A stretch of 64,000 nt of DNA from the NCBI GenBank assembly GCA_963836375.1, contig CAWIJK010000004.1, positions 868,001 to 932,000 of the forward strand, read 5' to 3'. The DNA comes from CAWIJK01 sp963836375 (GTDB taxonomy: Bacteria > Actinomycetota > Acidimicrobiia > Acidimicrobiales > RAAP-2). The position numbers were made by a program, and so were the translations under genes. Positions within the stretch are counted from its first letter, which is position 1. Every line of letters starts with the position of its first letter. Of the stretch, positions 63,316-64,000 are shown piece by piece. A model generated the notes under the pieces. It saw only the letters and a program-made list of their open reading frames with translations, searched no databases and had not been told where the DNA came from.

Positions 63316-64000
63316 GTGACCGATGATGGGAGGGCCGTCGCCGCGGCGTTCTGGGAAGAGGCCGCGGCGGGCTGGGTCCGGTTCGAGGGGGAGCACGAAC
63401 GGGCCACGTCGCTCTTCAACGCCCCGCTCTTCGCGGCGGCGGGTCTCCGGCCAGGACACTCCGTCGTCGACATCGGATGCGGGACCGGCCCCACCACGAT
63501 CCTCTCAGCGCAAGCGGTGGGGCCCGACGGGAAGGTCGTCGGTGTGGACGTGGCCCGGGCGATGCTCGATCGCGCCGAGGAGGTCGCCGCCAGCCAGGGC
63601 CTCACCAACATCACGTTCCGGCAGGCGGACGCTCAGAACGAGTCCCTCGGGGACCAGAGGTTCGACGCGGCGATCTCGCGCTTCGGCCTGATGTTCTTTG
63701 CCGACCCGCACGCCGCGTTCGCCAATGTTCTGATCGCATTGAAGCCGGGCGGTCGGCTGGTATTCGTCTGCTGGACGTCGGCCGCCGACAACGAATGGAT
63801 GCTCCTGCGGGGCATGGCGCTCTTCTCGGTCACCGGCGAGTTCCCCGAGCTGCCGGCCGAAGGGGAACCCGGACCGTTCTCGCTCAGCGATGACGGGCGA
63901 GTTCGCGCAGTCCTGGAGGGGTCCGGCTTCGTCAACGTTCGAGCCAGAACCCACCGAACCGCAATGGAACTCCCCATCGACGCGGTCGACAGGTACGTCG
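63316..64000 (+). CDS. SAM-dependent class I methyltransferase (3' truncated by window edge)
   Basis: From GTG 63316, preceded by GGAAGGAGGG, an open frame runs off the right edge (228 codons seen). AAFWEEAAAGWVRFEGEHE precedes SAM motif I VVDIGCGTGPTTI, the acidic residue after motif II in VVGVDVARAMLDRA, FRQADAQNESLGDQRFDAAISRFGLMFF and LKPGGRLVFVCW. This is a UbiE/Methyltransf_11-type enzyme acting on a small molecule; the substrate cannot be told. Base composition is somewhat less GC-rich than the purine genes. Confidence 0.85.
   Translation, partial: MTDDGRAVAAAFWEEAAAGWVRFEGEHERATSLFNAPLFAAAGLRPGHSVVDIGCGTGPTTILSAQAVGPDGKVVGVDVARAMLDRAEEVAASQGLTNITFRQADAQNESLGDQRFDAAISRFGLMFFADPHAAFANVLIALKPGGRLVFVCWTSAADNEWMLLRGMALFSVTGEFPELPAEGEPGPFSLSDDGRVRAVLEGSGFVNVRARTHRTAMELPIDAVDRYV

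Noticed and set aside
63225..63614. Minus-strand frame opposite the terminal methyltransferase
   Set aside because: The plus strand has a strong ribosome site and SAM motifs and is open to the window edge.

Overview
The window is about 64 kb of very GC-rich, gene-dense chromosome from an actinobacterium. Within the Actinomycetota an Acidimicrobiia-type organism is my best guess; this is inferred from gene content, not from a marker search. Pointers are a dnaK-grpE-dnaJ-hspR-clpB heat-shock operon with a MerR-type HspR, a SARP/BTAD regulator, a polyphosphate-glucokinase-like ROK kinase, a streptomycete-type conjugation/secretion gene set (SCO6880-like, DUF6112-like), an F420/FMN-split-barrel protein, a secreted SGNH esterase carrying 42-residue 'GYWLVAADGGIFSFGDAGFFG' type repeats, and many leaderless genes.

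Layout. 1-6.6 kb: end of an SGNH hydrolase, a frameshifted CocE/NonD hydrolase, an amidohydrolase, then on the minus strand a ROK glucokinase, BluB (lower ligand of B12) and a cytochrome P450. 6.6-16.9 kb (all minus strand): type IV secretion/conjugation components (VirB2-like, VirB6/TrbL-like, SCO6880-like, VirB4-like ATPase, VirD4/TraG ATPase), interrupted by a four-gene reduced-sulfur cassette (SQR-like flavoprotein, single-Cys DsrC/TusE, DsrE2-like, CoA-disulfide reductase-rhodanese). 17-19.4 kb: a PhoR/PhoB-like two-component pair, divergent from the secretion genes across an AT-rich array of 10-bp-spaced TTTTCA repeats. 19.4-25.1 kb: serS, an ABC exporter, a TlpA-like thioredoxin and heme A synthesis (ctaB, ctaA). 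25.1-34.5 kb: tRNA-Glu, a tautomerase with a BTAD regulator, a cyclopropane-fatty-acid synthase, membrane proteins, tRNA-Asp and tRNA-Phe, the repeat-bearing esterase and a beta-lactamase-fold hydrolase. 34.5-47.9 kb: purine biosynthesis almost entirely on the minus strand (purA, D, B, C, S, Q, L, F, M), ending with pyrE. 48-54.7 kb: heat-shock operon. 54.8-64 kb: gpmA, the glnK-amt ammonium module with a GlnR-like box, membrane proteins, a cyclic-nucleotide-binding protein, a HdrD-like Fe-S oxidoreductase, dcd, tRNA-Gly and a truncated methyltransferase.

How it fits together. The pur genes are coupled by 1-4 nt stop/start overlaps (GTGA, ATGA, TGATG) and would take PRPP to AMP/IMP precursors, with pyrE the only pyrimidine gene. 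Heme A synthesis next to a TlpA thioredoxin points to assembly of an aa3-type oxidase. The sulfur cassette could oxidise sulfide and pass persulfide sulfur through the DsrE2/DsrC-type carriers. Five genes (a CocE hydrolase, purM, purF, purA, dnaJ) each carry one apparent single-base indel while both halves remain perfectly conserved. As most of these are essential or near-essential, sequence error is more likely than decay. No transposase, integrase, prophage or CRISPR array was seen.
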